DNA of 47,725 bases from Deinococcus multiflagellatus (GCF_020166415.1 NZ_JAIQXV010000027.1:1-47725), one strand, 5' to 3'; shown: positions 14,955-24,554, counted from the stretch's first letter. Translations and numbers: made by a program. Notes: generated by a model from the letters alone, not told the origin.

Positions 14955-15012
14955 TCCCTGAGCCCAAAGCCTCGCGCCCCTAGGCTGCGCAAGAGGCTCA
15001 AGGCCTCAGGGA
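14955..15012. terminator. Nested inverted repeat between convergent genes
   Basis: TCCCTGAG (14955-14962) with CTCAGGGA (15005-15012), and inside it AGCCTC (14968-14973) with GAGGCT (14993-14998). Placed between ddrB and the minus-strand gene, it could end both transcripts. Confidence 0.55.
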
Positions 15013-15035
15013 GGGACTGGATGACACTGAGGGAC

Positions 15036-15359
15036 TCACCCTTGTTCTGGCAGCGATTTGGGTTCCCAGGCCGGCCGGACCTCCGAGCCGCGAACCCCTG
15101 GCCCAGGCAACAGCCAATACCCTACGCCCAGCAGGTCGATCAGGGCTTGTGCGGTCGGCCACGGCACCCGGCTCACATCCAGCACCTCTTCATCAGCGGA
15201 CCAGACAGACAAGCCCGCGTCGGTGCTCACCATAACGGTCATGGCCTCCGGCAGGACGCTGCGGAGGGCGTCCGCCAATTGTCGCCACTGCCTCTGGACC
15301 TGCGCGACCTGTTCGCGCGGCACCACGAGCTCGAACCGAAAAAGACTGACCCGCTCCAT
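15036..15359 (-). CDS. Hypothetical protein (107 aa)
   Basis: Starts MERVSLFRFELVVPREQVAQ; longer in-frame versions add a Cys/Lys-rich stretch without protein character. Alternating hydrophobics (AMTVMVSTDAGLSVW) with helices on both sides suggest a small alpha/beta fold. A C-terminal Pro/Gly-rich tail follows (LLPGPGVRGSEVRPAW). No family recognised. It is convergent to ddrB and divergent from 15419, sharing a 59-base gap with the latter. No clear SD. Confidence 0.55.
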   Translation of the reverse strand: MERVSLFRFELVVPREQVAQVQRQWRQLADALRSVLPEAMTVMVSTDAGLSVWSADEEVLDVSRVPWPTAQALIDLLGVGYWLLPGPGVRGSEVRPAWEPKSLPEQG

Positions 15360-15418
15360 AGGGTCAGGATGCTTGGCGCAAGGGTTCGCCTGAGCCGCCC
15401 CTTTTCTGGAGGATGCAC

Positions 15419-16198
15419 ATGTCCGTACTTGCCACACTCAGACGTCTGAAACAGCAGGCCGCTGCATGCGCCTCGAGTAGCCAGGCCATGCCCTTGACCG
15501 GAACAACTGGGCTGATTGCCGAGCTGGAAGGGGCCATTGCCAACCTGTGCTATGAAGGCCGTGAGCTTGACGGCAGCGTGCAACTACATGTGGAAGACAT
15601 CTTGACCACGTTTCTGACCACGCCAGAAGGCGGCGCGCTGAATCTGGAGACCGGCGAGCGGATCAGTGCAGCGCTGCTGTGCCTGGTGGCGCAGCACCTG
15701 ACAGTGCGTGAATTTGAGCAGCTCCGCGCGGGCTACGGATTGGGCCGAACAGCCGTCACCTTGTATGAAGATGAGGGTATGTCCCTCCAACTCCGGGCGG
15801 GGCAGCCGTACCTTTCAATCAACGGCGGGGCCCGCGTGTGTATTGAAGGTCAGATCCACCAGCAGTTTGCGGCGGAATCAGGGGCCAGCTTAGTGCCCCT
15901 GATTCCGCCGTTGCCCTACACGGTCACGGCGGGGCCTGCTGGGCCAGACATAGAGTTTTGGCATCATCAGGAGGGCGCGGCCGCAGATGAGCGGGCTGGG
16001 AACGCCCATGTGGTCACCGAGTATGGATACGGCCACCTGAGAGTGATGTGTCACGGCCGGGAGCGGGAGGAGCTGTGTGAAGTGGTGCTCGATACGGACT
16101 CAGTCAATCTCGACCCGCGGGCATCTGCGGGTCCAGCGGCTGTAGGGCGGGCGTGGCTATCTGAGCAGCCTGCGTCAGAGGAGTTGACGACAGCCTAG
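15419..16198 (+). CDS. Hypothetical protein (259 aa)
   Basis: ATG 15419 is chosen because GGAGG lies six bases upstream; the ATG at 15413 overlaps that SD. The N-terminal half is helical (LIAELEGAIANLCYEGRELD, AALLCLVAQHLTVREFEQLR). The C-terminal half is beta-rich (VTLYEDEGMSLQLRAGQPYL, YGHLRVMCHGREREELCEVV). No recognised motif and no membrane segment. The next gene follows after 11 bases and shares a similar helical-then-beta layout, so the two may be distant paralogues or partners in one complex. Confidence 0.65.
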   Translation: MSVLATLRRLKQQAAACASSSQAMPLTGTTGLIAELEGAIANLCYEGRELDGSVQLHVEDILTTFLTTPEGGALNLETGERISAALLCLVAQHLTVREFEQLRAGYGLGRTAVTLYEDEGMSLQLRAGQPYLSINGGARVCIEGQIHQQFAAESGASLVPLIPPLPYTVTAGPAGPDIEFWHHQEGAAADERAGNAHVVTEYGYGHLRVMCHGREREELCEVVLDTDSVNLDPRASAGPAAVGRAWLSEQPASEELTTA

Positions 16199-16209
16199 TC
16201 CAGTCAGTC

Positions 16210-16890
16210 ATGCTAGGGCGTGCCCTTCACCCAAGTCAGCGTCTCCACCTGCTCTGCATGGCGGGCTTTGTGATGATCCAGGTCAGGCGCTCCGCCTCGC
16301 CGCCTCCAGCGTCTTGGACGGAGGCCTCGCCTGATCTGGTGGTGTCTCCCGAAGAAGCCACCTTTCTTCTGCGAACCTTGCAGTTAACGAGTCTTGCGGT
16401 CCTAACAGTTGGTGGCACCCCACTGACGGTCTTTCAGGAGGGTCAGTGGGCTGGGGGGCAACCGCAGGTCACGGTGTATCTGGACCGGGGGTTAGACGCC
16501 CACCTGCAAGTCCCGCTGCTGTCACTGCTGATGGAGCTCACGGCGCAGTTGGAGACCTGCGGTCCGGTACCGGAACAGTCGCCGACGTTGCCCCTGCATT
16601 ACGGATACGCGCTGATGGCCCGGCGCCACGTGGGGACCGTCGAACTCCTGACTGAAGAGTTGTCAGTGGCGGCACAGGTGCAGCGACGTGACCTGAGTTT
16701 GCTGGTGCAGGCTCAGACAAGTGCCGTGACGACCCTCCTGTCAGACGGGAGCACCCTGCGCAGCTGGCCCGCTGCTGGGCGGTTTGTCATCGCGCCGTTA
16801 CGAGGGCTCAGGCTTGAACTGAACGCGGCAGGCTACGCTTCTCTTCTGGCTTATCTGCCGCAGGTGCTTGCAGAAAGCGTGGCTCGTTAG
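16210..16890 (+). CDS. Hypothetical protein (226 aa)
   Basis: Follows 15419-16198 by 11 bases and is probably in the same transcript. The true start may be ATG 16258 (MAGFVMIQVRRSAS), since the first 16 residues (MLGRALHPSQRLHLLC) are unlike the rest. Visible features are repeated hydrophobic strands (LTSLAVLTVGGTPLTVF, QVTVYLDRGLDAHLQVPLLS) and a helical C-terminus. It contains YGYALMARRHVGTVELL, comparable to YGYGHLRVMCHGREREELC in its neighbour, which supports distant paralogy. Function unknown. Confidence 0.6.
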   Translation: MLGRALHPSQRLHLLCMAGFVMIQVRRSASPPPASWTEASPDLVVSPEEATFLLRTLQLTSLAVLTVGGTPLTVFQEGQWAGGQPQVTVYLDRGLDAHLQVPLLSLLMELTAQLETCGPVPEQSPTLPLHYGYALMARRHVGTVELLTEELSVAAQVQRRDLSLLVQAQTSAVTTLLSDGSTLRSWPAAGRFVIAPLRGLRLELNAAGYASLLAYLPQVLAESVAR

Positions 16891-16924
16891 ATTTAGACCA
16901 GAAAGGTGCAGATCTGGCGTGCGT

Positions 16925-16948
16925 CACCCCTGGACCAGTCCAGGGGTG
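16925..16948 (+). promoter_or_regulatory. Leader hairpin, TCACC family
   Basis: CACCCCTGGAC (16925-16935) and GTCCAGGGGTG (16938-16948) form an 11-bp stem; the flank is GCGTCACC. It ends 11 bases before the ATG at 16960. Confidence 0.75.
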
Positions 16949-16959
16949 CATGACACAGG

Positions 16960-17622
16960 ATGAACACTTTCGAGGCTCCCTTGCTGACGCCCAGTAAAGC
17001 CCCCCTGACCGTCATTTCGGACGGCCTGGGTCAGGACAGCGCCACATTGGTGGCGTTGGCGTTGGAAGACAGTGCGTTCCGGCGCCGGTATGTACAGGGT
17101 GACCTGTTGGTGGTTTCCAGCGATACAGGGGACGAGTACACGGAAACGACAGCCTACCTGCAACGGAAAAAGGCGCTGCTGGCCGAGCGTAACGTCACGT
17201 TCGTTCACCTGACACCAGACATGGGCTTCCACAGTCCGGCGTGGCAGAGTCTGTATCACCAGTGGGCACGCAACAACACGATCGGCGGGGTTGGCTTCAG
17301 CTCCACCTGCTCGCCCAACTTGAAAACAGAAGTGATTTACCGCTTCCTGAATCATCTGCTGGCCCAGCGGTATGGGTACGTCGAGCGCCAGGGACGGTCC
17401 AGCAAGGCGGCACTCTACGGGTACCGTCAAGATTTCGGCCCTCTGCGGGTCATGATTGGATTTAGTGCCGGCGAAGAGCGCCGGGTCTGCGCCGCGCCGC
17501 AGCGGTACGTGCAGGACACCATCGAGCGGGCCTTTCCGCTGATTGACTTGGGGTTGAGTCGCCAGGGCTGTCAGGACGTGACCCGGCATCTGGGTCACGA
17601 AGTGCCTACACCCTCAAACTGA
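16960..17622 (+). CDS. PAPS-reductase-like PP-loop protein, truncated at its 3' end
   Basis: A 220-residue adenine-nucleotide alpha-hydrolase domain. The PP-loop is LTVISDGLGQDSATLVALAL (residues 16-35); further family blocks are LLVVSSDTGDEYTETTAYL, VTFVHLTPDMGF, FSSTCSPNLKTEVIYRFL and the late QRYVQDTIERAFPLIDLGLS. Members of this phage/plasmid group normally continue PPSN-C-x-x-C-P with a metal or Fe-S Cys cluster. Here TGA replaces the codon after PTPSN and no such sequence follows in any frame. The loss coincides with the start of the recombinase element, so the gene was probably cut by its insertion. Activity is doubtful. Confidence 0.8.
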   Translation: MNTFEAPLLTPSKAPLTVISDGLGQDSATLVALALEDSAFRRRYVQGDLLVVSSDTGDEYTETTAYLQRKKALLAERNVTFVHLTPDMGFHSPAWQSLYHQWARNNTIGGVGFSSTCSPNLKTEVIYRFLNHLLAQRYGYVERQGRSSKAALYGYRQDFGPLRVMIGFSAGEERRVCAAPQRYVQDTIERAFPLIDLGLSRQGCQDVTRHLGHEVPTPSN

Positions 17623-17724
17623 CTTGTTAAACGTACTACTCCCCCACAAGGTCTGATGGTGTGTCACGGTAAGGCCATCAAGCCAACCAGTGATTGGGCC
17701 AGTTCAGCCCGTGGGGAGGTTGCC

Positions 17725-18909
17725 ATGTCGCGGTACCGTGTTCGTGCTCAGGTTCAGCTCCAGCCCCCCTACACGCTGATAGACCAGGACGACGCGGTGT
17801 TCGCGCCTGGTGAGCAGTACCTCATGGAGCTGCTGGCCTGTGACGTCAGCCCCCTCACCATCAAGGCGTACGCCGATCAGCTGAAGTCGTTTCTCAACGC
17901 GCTTGCCCCTCTCGGCATCGCCTGGGACGCCGTTCGCTCTGATCAGGTACGCGACCACATCCTCTGGATGAAGCGGGCCACCAAGACCAACCGGATCCCT
18001 CGAGGGCTGACTTCCCCTGTTCCCGGCAGCCTCAACCCACAGACAGGCAAACCGTACCTGCCGACCACGTATCAGCCCACCACCATCAACCACCGCCTCA
18101 CGGTCATCACGGGGTTCTATCAGCATCACATCGGGCGGGGCACCTTCGCACCCCCCAACCCCGCCCGGCCGTCCGTGCGGCGGCGCTTCGCCCATCACAA
18201 CCCAGAAGAACGCTGGGCTCAAGAAGCCCGCACACCGTACCGCCAGCGGCTCCCGAAAACCCAGCCGCGGTATCTCTCCGACGCCCAGTGGGATGCGTTT
18301 TTCCACAGCCTCACCTGCGACCGGGACCGCGCCCTCTTTATTCTCGCGATTTCGGCTGGCAGTCGCGCCGGGGAGAGCTTGCGCCTCCGTCTGTGCGACG
18401 TCAACTTTGGAGACCAAACAGTCCGCCTGATCGCCAAGGGCACCCGAAACGAAGATTGAATTCGGGCTGCACCCGAGTTTTTTACCTGGCTCACCCTCTA
18501 TCTCGCCAAAGGTTATACCGACATCCTGCCAGACGCTCCGCTCTGGGTGACCCGCCGCCACCCCCGCCAGGCACTGACCTACGACGCCCTGCGCGCCGTG
18601 CTCACCCGTGCCAATGCCACATTGGAGACGAACTGGACGTTTCACGACTTCCGGCACACGTGCGGTTACCGCCTTGGACGCGATCCACAGATGACCCTGG
18701 TCGCGATTCAGGCCCATCTGCGGCATGCCCACGTCACCACCACCCAGCGCTACCTGGCCCAGCGGGAAGACGACGTTCAGCAGCAACTCGCCGAGCATCA
18801 CCAGCGGCGCCTGAACGGCGAGTTGCGCCCGAGGCCCATGGCGGCCAGCTACGGCTACGATCCAGCGGACCTGGAAGAGTTTTTCGATGACGCGGGGCTC
18901 CGGAAATGA
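17725..18909 (+). pseudogene. Tyrosine recombinase 1, split by an in-frame TGA
   Basis: Reading from ATG 17725 (SD GGGGAGGT), the N-terminal SAM-like domain (LMELLACDVSPLTIKAYADQ) leads to the first catalytic Arg (ISAGSRAGESLRL). TGA at 18457-18459 (codon 245) follows KGTRNED. The same frame continues open to 18909 with the rest of the active site: HDFRHTCGYRLG (HxxR), then LRHAHVTTTQRYL (H and Tyr). So a single base change, probably from a sense codon such as TGG, split a 394-residue integrase. It is inactive unless the stop is read through. The stop overlaps the next ATG (ATGA). Confidence 0.85.
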
Positions 18910-21179
18910 CGGTCCTCACCCGAACATCGGCGCCGTTTGAGTCCATCCTGCACGATTACGCCAGCTTCATGACGCAGGTGGGGCTCCTGAACGACAAATA
19001 CCGCCGGGCCAACCTGCGCCTGGCCGAGCAGTACCTCGCGGCACTCCTGGCGCACCCTGGCGACACCTGGCAGGAGCGGTGGATCCACCTTGAGCCGCTG
19101 TACGACGAGATTTTCATTGAATCGAGGCCGAACTGGCAGAGCTTGCAGCGCCGTGTGCTGTGCACCCTGATCTGCCTGCGGGTGTTCCGGCCCAGTCTGG
19201 CCTTTTTGCTTCGCCCGGACTGCGTGTGGCTGAAAGAATACTTCTGGCGGACCGAAGCGGCTGACTTCTACGCCTCTGCCTGTGACACGGGCCGTACACG
19301 CAAGGTCGCCACCCATTCACTGGCCAGTTCCATGCAACTCCTGGCCCGGATCGCGCTTCATCAGGGCAAACCACTTCTGGCACTCACCGAAGGGGATTTC
19401 CTAGAATTTGCGGCCCTGGCGACCACCACAACGAATCCCGTGGCGGGCACCCGAGGCGTATCCACCGCCAGCGAGATCCTGCGCGATCTCGGCGTCAAGG
19501 TGCCCTTGATGCACGCTGGGCAGAAACAACGGGCCGGTCAGTTCAGTGTGGAGTACCTCGTCGAGCGTCATGGTGTGGTCAGTCCCGAGGTGCGCCATCT
19601 GCTGATTCGGTACCTGCAGGAACGGGCCCCGTCGCTGGACTACGGCTCGCTCGACAACCTTTCGGCCATTCTGGTCCGGAACTTCTGGTGTGACGTTGAG
19701 AAACACCATCCCGAGGTCACCACGCTCGCCTTGCCCCCTCAAGTGGCGCAGGCCTGGCGGGAGCGTTACGCCTACAAGCCCAATGGCGAGCCCCGAAGGA
19801 ATGCGATCAACGGCTTTACCGCCGTCCGCGCCATGTACCTCGATTTGCGGGAATGGGCGCTGACCGACCCTGAACAGTGGGGCGGGCATGTGTACGCCTC
19901 ACCCGTCAGCCTGTCGCATCTGGCAGGCGGCATCAAACAGAAGCGGCGGCATCGGTTGGAGATGCAGGCCCATACCCGTTTCATTCGCCCGTATGTTGAG
20001 CGGCTCGTGGTGCACAGCCGCCAGCGCCTGGACCTCGCGCAGGGCCTCCTCCAGGAAACCCGGCACCAGGAGCACGGGGCACGCTTCCTCTTCCGGGGCA
20101 CCGAGTATAAGCGACCCTGGATTGCCACCGGCAAGCGACGGTTGAGACTGCTGCAGGATGGCCGGACGCCTGTCATGGTTCAGCGCGTGGCCGACGGCCT
20201 GAGGTGGAATGCGGAGATCGAGGAGGAACGCGCGTTCTGGACCTGGGCCATCATTCAGGTGCTGCGGCTGACCGCCATTCGGGTGGAAGAACTGCTCGAA
20301 CTCACGGACTTGTCGATCATGCCCTCCATCGTGGATCCGGCGGTGAAGGTGCTGCATATCGTGGCGTCCAAGACGGATCAGGAGCGCTATCTCCCGATTG
20401 ATCCGGAACTGATGAGCGTGCTGGCAGCCATCAAACGGCGCGCCAAGGGTCGGGATGGCCGCGTCCCCCTGATCATCGCGTATGACCTGGTGGAGAAAGT
20501 CCACTCGCCGCCATTGCCCTTTCTCTTTCAGCACGTCACGCATGGGTCGCGCCGGCTGTTCCGGCAGGGGATCGTGAATGAGATGCTCCGGCGCGCGGTG
20601 CAGCAGGCCAACCTGCGAACCCCTCAAGGCGACCTGGTGCGCATCACCACGCATGATTTCCGGCGTGTGTACGCGACTGAGATGGTCAATGGCGGTCTCC
20701 CACTCCACATCGCGGCCCGGTTCCTGGGCCACAGCAACCTGGAAACCACGCGCGGGTACGTCGCCACCTATGAGCAGGAGGTGGTGCAGCAGTACGGGGC
20801 GTTTCTCGCGCGCCGCCGCAAGAACCGGCCCGAGGAGGAATACCATCAGCCAACGGCGGAAGAAATGGCCGAGTTTGCCGAGCACTTCAAGCAGCGAACA
20901 GTTGCGCTGGGCCGGTGTTTCCGCCCATTTCGCGCGCCATGCCACCATGAGCATGCCTGTGTTCGCTGTGGCAGCCTGGCCATGGACGTGGAGCAATTGC
21001 CCCGGTTACTGCGCATTGAGGAGGAAACCCGGGCGTCCCTCAATGAAGCGCGCGAAGCCGGATGGACAGGCGATATTGAGGGCTACGAAACGACACTGGC
21101 GCACATTGAGGAGAAGAAAGCGCAGGTCGCACGAATCGTGCATATCGCTACAGCGGATTCACCTCCGCCCCCGGACTGA
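18906..21179 (+). CDS. Tyrosine recombinase 2, large TnpB-like integrase (757 aa)
   Basis: Overlaps recombinase 1 by four bases. The first 400 residues are helical core-binding sequence. The catalytic domain shows LRLTAIRVEELLEL (first Arg, about residue 458), TTHDFRRVYATEM (HxxR, about 583), FLGHSNLETTRGYVA (H and the nucleophilic Tyr, about 617). A C-terminal Cys/His cluster (FRPFRAPCHHEHACVRCGSL) and a coiled coil (LLRIEEETRASLNEAREAGW) follow. The pairing of a 390-residue and a larger Cys-tailed integrase is that of Tn554 TnpA-TnpB elements. No tnpC-like third gene is seen. All catalytic residues are present. Confidence 0.9.
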   Translation: MTVLTRTSAPFESILHDYASFMTQVGLLNDKYRRANLRLAEQYLAALLAHPGDTWQERWIHLEPLYDEIFIESRPNWQSLQRRVLCTLICLRVFRPSLAFLLRPDCVWLKEYFWRTEAADFYASACDTGRTRKVATHSLASSMQLLARIALHQGKPLLALTEGDFLEFAALATTTTNPVAGTRGVSTASEILRDLGVKVPLMHAGQKQRAGQFSVEYLVERHGVVSPEVRHLLIRYLQERAPSLDYGSLDNLSAILVRNFWCDVEKHHPEVTTLALPPQVAQAWRERYAYKPNGEPRRNAINGFTAVRAMYLDLREWALTDPEQWGGHVYASPVSLSHLAGGIKQKRRHRLEMQAHTRFIRPYVERLVVHSRQRLDLAQGLLQETRHQEHGARFLFRGTEYKRPWIATGKRRLRLLQDGRTPVMVQRVADGLRWNAEIEEERAFWTWAIIQVLRLTAIRVEELLELTDLSIMPSIVDPAVKVLHIVASKTDQERYLPIDPELMSVLAAIKRRAKGRDGRVPLIIAYDLVEKVHSPPLPFLFQHVTHGSRRLFRQGIVNEMLRRAVQQANLRTPQGDLVRITTHDFRRVYATEMVNGGLPLHIAARFLGHSNLETTRGYVATYEQEVVQQYGAFLARRRKNRPEEEYHQPTAEEMAEFAEHFKQRTVALGRCFRPFRAPCHHEHACVRCGSLAMDVEQLPRLLRIEEETRASLNEAREAGWTGDIEGYETTLAHIEEKKAQVARIVHIATADSPPPPD

Positions 21180-21202
21180 CCGGAAGTCGTATCGAAACGA
21201 CA

Positions 21203-21266
21203 TTGTCTCAGTCTGCGGCCTCAACACGCACAGATCTAGCGAACGCTCCACGCCTGATTGAGACAA
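21203..21266. repeat. 8-bp inverted repeat after the integrase operon
   Basis: TTGTCTCA (21203-21210) and TGAGACAA (21259-21266), the second followed by AA. It could be a weak terminator or mark the right end of the element. Confidence 0.35.
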
Positions 21267-21301
21267 AAGGGGCCAGTCCGGTGGCCGACGCGACTGGTCC
21301 C

Positions 21302-21721
21302 TTACCGCCGCAGGTACGCCTGGGCCACATATCCAGTCTGACCCTGCCACGTCACCCGGCACCAGCCGACCGCGCAGCCCAGCAGACTGACCCGCACCCC
21401 TTTCGCCAGCGTGGCCAGCTTCAGCGTCTGCGCACTGGGCCCAGCGCGCAGGTTCACGCCCGTGGTCGTGTACCGCGCATTCGACCCACTCACTGGCGGC
21501 GCCGACGCGGCCTGCGGCGCCGCGGCGGGCGCGGCCGTGCCCCCGCACTCCGTGGTGTATCCCAGGTCCCCGCACACGTACGAGCCGGTGTCACTGGGGC
21601 AGGAGTGCCAGCGGTGACAGCCGTCCCGGTGCGCCTGCGCCGGCGCCGCGAGCAGGAACAGCACCGACAGGGCCGCGAAACTGACCACGCGCCGCGTGGC
21701 CCACCAGGTGTTTGGGGTCAT
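21302..21721 (-). CDS. Secreted SH3-domain protein with Cys/His N-terminal part
   Basis: A 139-residue protein with a signal peptide (residues 1-30, VVSFAALSVLFLLAAPAQA|HR). Residues 31-60 contain GCHRWHSCPSDTGSYVCGDL, a short Cys/His segment that may bind metal or form disulfides. An Ala/Pro linker leads to a bacterial SH3 domain (about 85-139: YTTTGVNLRAGPSAQTLKLA, WCRVTWQGQTGYVAQAYLRR), a fold that often binds peptidoglycan. It is divergent from the response regulator at 21905. GGTCA-aca-TGACC (21756-21768) in the shared gap could be an operator. Confidence 0.8.
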   Translation of the reverse strand: MTPNTWWATRRVVSFAALSVLFLLAAPAQAHRDGCHRWHSCPSDTGSYVCGDLGYTTECGGTAAPAAAPQAASAPPVSGSNARYTTTGVNLRAGPSAQTLKLATLAKGVRVSLLGCAVGWCRVTWQGQTGYVAQAYLRR

Positions 21722-21904
21722 GGGTCAGCCTCCCCAGCGCCGTGGCCCGCCGTCAGGTCAACATGACCACCCCCCTGCCGGGGGCACGCACCACCCTGGT
21801 CCTCGCCGCCCACCGGCCGCTGTCCCGGCACACCCAGCGCCCCTGAGCCTGCGACTGTTCCCTCACCACGCCCTCCCCTCACCCTGTCACCCTGAAGGCC
21901 GGCC

Positions 21905-22594
21905 ATGCCCACCGTCCTGATTGTCGATGACGACCCCGCCATCCTGGAGGTCCTGCGCGTGTACCTCCGGGCGGAAGGGCACACGGTGCTCGAAGCGCAG
22001 ACCGGCCCGGACGCCTGGGCCCTGCTGCCCCGCGCGGACCTCGCCGTCCTTGACTGGATGCTGCCCGGCATGACCGGCGTGCAACTCGCCCGGGGCGCCC
22101 GCGCCGCCGGCCTGAGCCTGCCCATCCTGATGCTCACTGGCCGCGGGGAAGAGGACGACAAACTGCTCGGCCTGGACGGCGGCGTGGACGACTATGTGGT
22201 CAAACCGTTCAGCCCCCGCGAAGTCACCGCCCGCATCCGCGCCCTGCTGCGCCGCGCCGGCGTGCACCACACCCTCACGCTGGGCGACCTCACCATCAAC
22301 CTGCGCGCCCGGGACGTGCACCTGGCCGGTGTGCGGGTCGAGCTCTCGAAACTGGAATTCGACCTGCTCAGCACCATGGCGCAGCACCCCGGCATGGCCT
22401 GGTCCCGCGAACGCCTGCTCGAGCGCGTCTGGGGGCCGGACTTCCCCGGCACCGAACGCGTGGTGGACGTGCACATCACCGCCCTGCGCCGCAAACTGGG
22501 CGATCCCCCGGACGCCCCCCGCTTTCTGGAGACGGTGCGTGGCGTCGGGTACCGCTTCCGCGATGAGGACGCGCCCCGGGCCATACCGGGCTGA
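21905..22594 (+). CDS. OmpR-family response regulator 1
   Basis: Receiver domain (1-118): acidic pocket D8-D9 in VLIVDDDPAILEVL, phospho-acceptor D50 (LAVLDWMLPG), Thr in LMLTGRGEE and Lys in DDYVVKPFSPREV. The C-terminal winged helix (about 128-225) has SKLEFDLLSTMAQHPG and the recognition part TERVVDVHITALRRKLG. It is closely similar along its whole length to the regulator at 29615, so the two are duplicates. SD GAAGG. No CTTTACA-type repeat precedes this copy. The only kinase in the window is at 24579-25697. A role in copper/envelope stress is inferred from the neighbours. Confidence 0.92.
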   Translation: MPTVLIVDDDPAILEVLRVYLRAEGHTVLEAQTGPDAWALLPRADLAVLDWMLPGMTGVQLARGARAAGLSLPILMLTGRGEEDDKLLGLDGGVDDYVVKPFSPREVTARIRALLRRAGVHHTLTLGDLTINLRARDVHLAGVRVELSKLEFDLLSTMAQHPGMAWSRERLLERVWGPDFPGTERVVDVHITALRRKLGDPPDAPRFLETVRGVGYRFRDEDAPRAIPG

Positions 22595-22729
22595 CCATCT
22601 GGAGACCGCCCACCTCACTTCCACTGCGGTGGACCACCCTCATCCCCCAGGACCTTCCGAGGCGGGCCCAGGCTCAACAGGGAGGCGCGGTTCCACCAGA
22701 ATGGCCATGGGAGCACTGCGGATCAGGCG

Positions 22730-23629
<900 letters not shown>

Positions 23630-23658
23630 CTGTCCTCCTTACGATTGGAACGCTGCTT

Positions 23659-23691
23659 ACCGTAACCAAAGCTCGTTAAGCTTCTGTCAGA
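23659..23691 (-). promoter_or_regulatory. Island promoter 7 (lgt)
   Basis: On the minus strand: TCTGACAGAAG, CTTAACGAGCT, five bases, -10 TACGGT (23664-23659). The -10 offset is bases 27-32 from the first repeat unit, as at the other island promoters. The lgt ATG follows 29 bases later with its own SD. Confidence 0.7.
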
Positions 23692-23765
23692 CAGGTGATG
23701 GAGCCGGTCCGGCAGGTCAGGGCGTGACGGGGGTCAAGGCACGAACCCCGGTGCACCCCCTTCCC

Positions 23766-24554
23766 TTACTGCCACCGGCCTCCACCATTCGCCGAGCGGT
23801 ACACCGCGCCACTGCGCCCCACCGCGATCAACTGATCCCCATTCTGAGGCGACACCGCGATGAGCCGCGCGCCTTCCGGCAACGCGAGGGACGTCCACGT
23901 CCGCCCCTGATTGGTGGACCGGAACGCGCCGTCCGGCCCCGCCAGGAACAGCACGCCACTGTCCGGGTGCACATCCAGATGCACGCCGCGCGGCGCGTCC
24001 GGGCGCCGGGTCCAGGTCACGCCGTCCGGCGACACCAGCAGACCCTGGGCGTCCAGCGCGTACAGCGCGGGCTGCGGGCCTGCCGCGAGCACCGACGCGC
24101 CCGCCGTGGCGTCCGACAGGTGCGTCCAGTCCTGACCGTCTGCCGTGCGGAACACCCCCCGCCCCATCACGTTCGCGTACCACACCTCCGGCCGGCCCGG
24201 GTCCACCGCGAACCCGTGCAGGTCCCGGCCCGGCAGGTTCCCGAACCCCAGGTCCGTCCAGGTCCGGCCGTCATCCCGGCTGACCTTCAGCACCTCATGC
24301 CCTGCCAGGACCGTGCCGTCCCGGGTCCGGGTGAGCGCCATGGCGTCGCCTGCCCCGTCCGGCGCGGCCCACGTCCGCCCCCCGTCCACGCTGCGGCGCA
24401 CCCCCGCATGCTCCCCGTACAGGACCGTGCCGCTGCCCAGCACCTGCAGCGCGTGAAAGTCCCCACTCAAGGTCTGCGCCTGCGGCGCCCGCCCGCACCC
24501 CACGAGCGCCAGCACCAGCGCCGCCCCCACCCCCCAGCCGACCATCCGTCTCAT
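23766..24554 (-). CDS. BNR/sialidase-repeat lipoprotein
   Basis: A 262-residue lipoprotein: signal segment with lipobox LALVGC (Cys about residue 20), then a beta-propeller made of BNR-type repeats (RRSVDGGRTWAAP, KVSRDDGRTWTDL, FRTADGQDWTHL, LVSPDGVTWTRR, FRSTNQGRTWTSL, YRSANGGGRW), S/T-x-D/N-x-G-x-x-W. I recall such proteins annotated as F510_1955 family glycosylhydrolases in copper islands; no catalytic residue can be verified. ATG 24554 lies exactly seven bases after the -10 TACGGT, so I prefer it to the GTG at 24563, which overlaps the -10. Confidence 0.82.
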   Translation of the reverse strand: MRRMVGWGVGAALVLALVGCGRAPQAQTLSGDFHALQVLGSGTVLYGEHAGVRRSVDGGRTWAAPDGAGDAMALTRTRDGTVLAGHEVLKVSRDDGRTWTDLGFGNLPGRDLHGFAVDPGRPEVWYANVMGRGVFRTADGQDWTHLSDATAGASVLAAGPQPALYALDAQGLLVSPDGVTWTRRPDAPRGVHLDVHPDSGVLFLAGPDGAFRSTNQGRTWTSLALPEGARLIAVSPQNGDQLIAVGRSGAVYRSANGGGRWQ

